Under the pieces are notes generated by a model. That model saw only the letters and a list, made by a program, of their open reading frames with translations. It ran no database searches and was not told the DNA's origin. Shown one piece after another: positions 62,601-64,000 of a stretch of DNA of 64,000 nt. Position numbers and translations under genes: made by a program. This DNA comes from JACCZX01 sp963801035 (lineage in GTDB: Bacteria; Pseudomonadota; Gammaproteobacteria; Burkholderiales; Burkholderiaceae_F): contig CAWDDF010000004.1 of the NCBI GenBank assembly GCA_963801035.1, positions 124,001 to 188,000 on the forward strand. Reading direction: 5' to 3'. How positions within the stretch are numbered: position 1 is the first letter of the stretch; every line of letters begins with the position of its first letter.

Positions 62601-64000
62601 CGATCTCCTCCGCATCGACGTCGTCGGTGCCAGACAGCTGTAGGGAAAAATCATGCACCCACAGCGGCCCGCCGCCGTCTGGAGTCAGCTGATAGCCGCG
62701 CTCCGACAGCACGCGCACACCCATGCGCTCCAGCATCGGCAACGAGTCCGACAGTGCGATCGGCGCACCGCTGCGATACAACTTGAACCCGAGGCGTCCT
62801 GGCGGTCCTTCGAGTGGCCGATACAGATTAAGCGCAAGGCTTTTCGTATCGCTGTCCAGCGTCGTGAGTCGGCGAATGTCGGCGACCGCCTGCCGCGCCG
62901 ACACCGCTTCTTCGTAGGCAGTGGGAAACGCCGAGCCGAAACGCTTGTACAGCGGCGCCGCTTGCCCTTCGCCTTCTTCGTCATTCAACGCTTCGCGCAG
63001 ATCGTCTTCCCAGCGTCGCGCGGCATCGGCCAATTGCGCCTCGATTGCACGCCGGTCGACCTGGCGCACCTTGCCCGGCGTCGTCCGTACGGTGATATGA
63101 ATTCGCGCGAGCACGGCATCGGTCAGCAGTACGTCAAAATCGGCCGTAGTGCCATCGAACGCTTCGATCAGAATTTTTTGAAAGCGCCGCCGCAAGTCGG
63201 TTGTGTAGTTCTCGCGCGGGACGAAGATCAGGCACGATACGAAGCGCTCGAACGGATCGCGCCTGACGAACAAGCGAAACCGCTGACGCTCGCCGAGCTG
63301 CACGATGCCGGTAGCAATTTCAAACAACTCGTCGGCGGTAATTTGAAACAGCTCGTCGCGCGGATAGGTTTCGAGCACGTGCGTCATCGCCTTGCCGAGA
63401 TGGCTGCCGGGCGCGAGACCCGAGCGCGCGGCGACTTCCTTCACCTTGCCGCGTATCAAAGGCACTTCAGCGACGCGTGTGTTGTATGCGGCGGAGGTAA
63501 ACAATCCTACGAAACGATGTTCGCCGACAACCACGCCGTCTTTGTAGCGCTTGACTCCGATGTAATCGATGTATCCGGGGCGATGCACCGTGGAGCGCGA
63601 ATTCGCCTTCGTCACGAACATCATCGGCGAAACCGAGCGCGCGACCGCACGCGCCTGGGGCGGCAGCACGGCGAAGCTGCTCGAAAGTGCGGCTTCAGAT
63701 TCGGATTCGCGCAGGATGCCAAGGCCGCTTCCGGGCACGAGCCGCAAGGCGTCTTCACCCTCCGCCGTGACAAGGTCATGACGCCGATAGCCGAGCAGCA
63801 GAAAGTGGTCTTCTGCGAGCCACTGCAGAAACGCACGGTTCTCCGCAACTTCTTCGCTCGCGAGCGGCGGCGGTTTCTTATCGATTTCCTTAATGACGGC
63901 GCGCAATTGCGCAATCATCGCTTTCCAGTCACTGACGCTGGCACGAACGTCCGCGAGAACGCGCTCTATACCGGCAGCAAGCTCCGCGCGTGACTCCGCG
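59680..64000 (-). CDS. NAD-specific glutamate dehydrogenase, large (GDH-180) type, 5'-truncated by window edge
   Basis: Very large NAD-dependent enzyme that oxidatively deaminates glutamate to 2-oxoglutarate. About 1,440 residues are visible; the frame stays open to the window edge (AELAAGIERVLADVRASVSDW), and the family is about 1,600 long, so roughly the first 170 residues lie outside. The N-terminal ACT-like regulatory region comes first. The catalytic domain begins with RGGLRWSDRPEDFRTEVLGL and KAQMVKN (catalytic Lys), then the nucleotide fold FTCVGIGDMSGDVFGNGML. The C-terminal helical domain completes the protein. It is unbroken over 4.3 kb, unlike several shorter genes here. The next gene follows 5 bp after its stop. 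Confidence 0.93.
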   Translation of the reverse strand, partial: AESRAELAAGIERVLADVRASVSDWKAMIAQLRAVIKEIDKKPPPLASEEVAENRAFLQWLAEDHFLLLGYRRHDLVTAEGEDALRLVPGSGLGILRESESEAALSSSFAVLPPQARAVARSVSPMMFVTKANSRSTVHRPGYIDYIGVKRYKDGVVVGEHRFVGLFTSAAYNTRVAEVPLIRGKVKEVAARSGLAPGSHLGKAMTHVLETYPRDELFQITADELFEIATGIVQLGERQRFRLFVRRDPFERFVSCLIFVPRENYTTDLRRRFQKILIEAFDGTTADFDVLLTDAVLARIHITVRTTPGKVRQVDRRAIEAQLADAARRWEDDLREALNDEEGEGQAAPLYKRFGSAFPTAYEEAVSARQAVADIRRLTTLDSDTKSLALNLYRPLEGPPGRLGFKLYRSGAPIALSDSLPMLERMGVRVLSERGYQLTPDGGGPLWVHDFSLQLSGTDDVDAEEIAPLFEESFARVFEGAVENDDFNRLVLRAGLSADEIVVLRAYAKVMRQTGFALSQTFIETTLASHPRIARMLVGLFKLRFDPERADKVAAASQVNAIEQALDKVASLSEDKVLRQYLSLIGATLRTNYWRTGVGASGAAGPRRTFLSFKFDSAQIPGLPEPRPLFEIFVYSTRFEGVHLRGGKVARGGLRWSDRPEDFRTEVLGLMKAQMVKNTVIVPVGSKGGFVLKKAPPMIDRDAYLKEGVDCYRDYLRGLLDLTDNRVGNAIVPPPQVVRHDGDDPYLVVAADKGTATFSDYANGVSAEYGFWLGDAFASGGSAGYDHKEMGITARGAWESVKRHFRELGINTQTTDFTCVGIGDMSGDVFGNGMLLSRHIRLLAAFDHRHVFVDPDPDVAASFAERERLYALPRSSWADYNQKLISAGGGIWARSEKSIPISPQVQTALGISASKLTPAELISAILKAPVDLLYNGGIGTYVKASIESHADVGDRANDVLRINGAELRCKVVGEGGNLGFTQLGRVEAALHGVKLYTDAIDNSAGVDTSDHEVNIKILLSLPIADGELTEKQRNAQLVSMTDDVAALVLRDNYFQGQSLSVSGRMGTRLLDQQQRFIRFLEKQGRLNRAIEFLPSDEDIAERRLKGIPLTSPERAVLLAYSKMWLSDELLASDLPEDPWVGTALARYFPSVLKEKFGRYIERHPLKREIVATHVLNSMVNRVGSTFVHRLMETTGSTPSQIVRAYLLTREVFGLVPVWQAIEALDNVVPDELQSQMLIALGRRTVRATTWFLRSRRLAEPMAATIERFASAAAALLQFIAATPPNTPWRVPIAQLNQELVAKGVPPPLAQEVAASDTSFAALDIAEVAESSKQPLNVVANTYFSIGELLGLARLRAQVSALLSDGYWQGMAKNALGDDLAALQRELTADALQAGGQSVWEVAQRPAVERAQRMLSELADTKSPDLAMLSVALRELRHLA

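Noticed and set aside
62653..63993. Long plus-strand open frame of 446 codons opposite glutamate dehydrogenase
   Set aside because: Mirror frame of a GC-rich, strongly coding gene; residues are Arg/Ala/His-rich without any motif, and the opposite strand has an unbroken well-known enzyme.
1..64000. tRNA genes, CRISPR arrays, insertion sequences or prophage
   Set aside because: No T-loop/anticodon pattern, regularly spaced direct repeats, transposase, integrase or phage structural gene was recognised by reading; a dedicated tRNA and repeat search would settle this.

Overview
The window is GC-rich, densely coded bacterial DNA from a betaproteobacterium, most likely of the order Burkholderiales. 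The lineage call rests on small families largely confined to that group (DUF3567, DUF1840, DUF4390, ribosomal protein THX) and on two conserved gene orders: fmt-rsmB-DUF4390-ntrY-ntrX-trkA and def / LysM-dprA-smg-topB. No tRNA, rRNA, transposase, prophage or CRISPR array was recognised.

Layout. 1-7.6 kb: a catabolic operon with an RpiR-type regulator (cut by the left edge), an IolC-DUF2090 fusion, a 3-hydroxyisobutyrate-dehydrogenase-like enzyme, two parts of a branched-chain-type ABC importer and two SDR dehydrogenases. 7.7-12.3 kb: a secreted metallo-beta-lactamase-fold protein, a 7TM hybrid histidine kinase and a LuxR-type response regulator. 12.4-19.6 kb: a secreted rhodanese-like protein, two small membrane proteins that resemble each other, a lipoprotein, the 46-residue ribosomal protein THX, DUF1840, a diguanylate cyclase, creB-creC, and a VIT-domain protein whose upstream region holds a perfect CreB-type tag (TTCAC-N6-TTCAC). 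19.8-28.2 kb: S9 peptidase, lipoprotein, metH, GMC oxidoreductase, DUF3567. 28.3-41.6 kb, all on the minus strand: trkH, a TRAP transporter (dctPQM), trkA, ntrX-like, ntrY-like, DUF4390, rsmB, fmt. 41.8-50.6 kb: a LytTR two-component pair lying between fmt and def, then LysM, dprA, smg and topB. 50.6-64 kb: orphan TctC, HDOD protein, membrane spermidine-synthase-like protein, SET-domain methyltransferase, lipoprotein hydrolase, XRE regulator, a CarF/PEDS1-type lipid desaturase, a CusF-like protein, a ceramidase-like membrane hydrolase, and NAD-glutamate dehydrogenase (cut by the right edge).

Two features run across the window. First, a structured repeat of about 75-85 bp occurs three times (41.7, 47.6 and 51.7 kb). 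Each copy lies within a few bases of a stop codon and in the same orientation relative to that gene, and its stem shows a compensatory change. Second, nine otherwise well-conserved genes carry sixteen reading-frame lesions, mostly one-base insertions. Twelve of these lie between 20.6 and 33.2 kb, with seven in the TRAP operon. Because metH, topB and dprA are among those hit, uncorrected sequencing indels are the leading explanation, but real decay of the TRAP operon is possible: its dctQ has a Trp-to-amber change.

The most interesting items are the dispersed 3'-end element, the CreB tag with its VIT-protein and small-membrane-protein neighbours, and the CarF/PEDS1 (plasmalogen desaturase) homologue beside a ceramidase-like enzyme.
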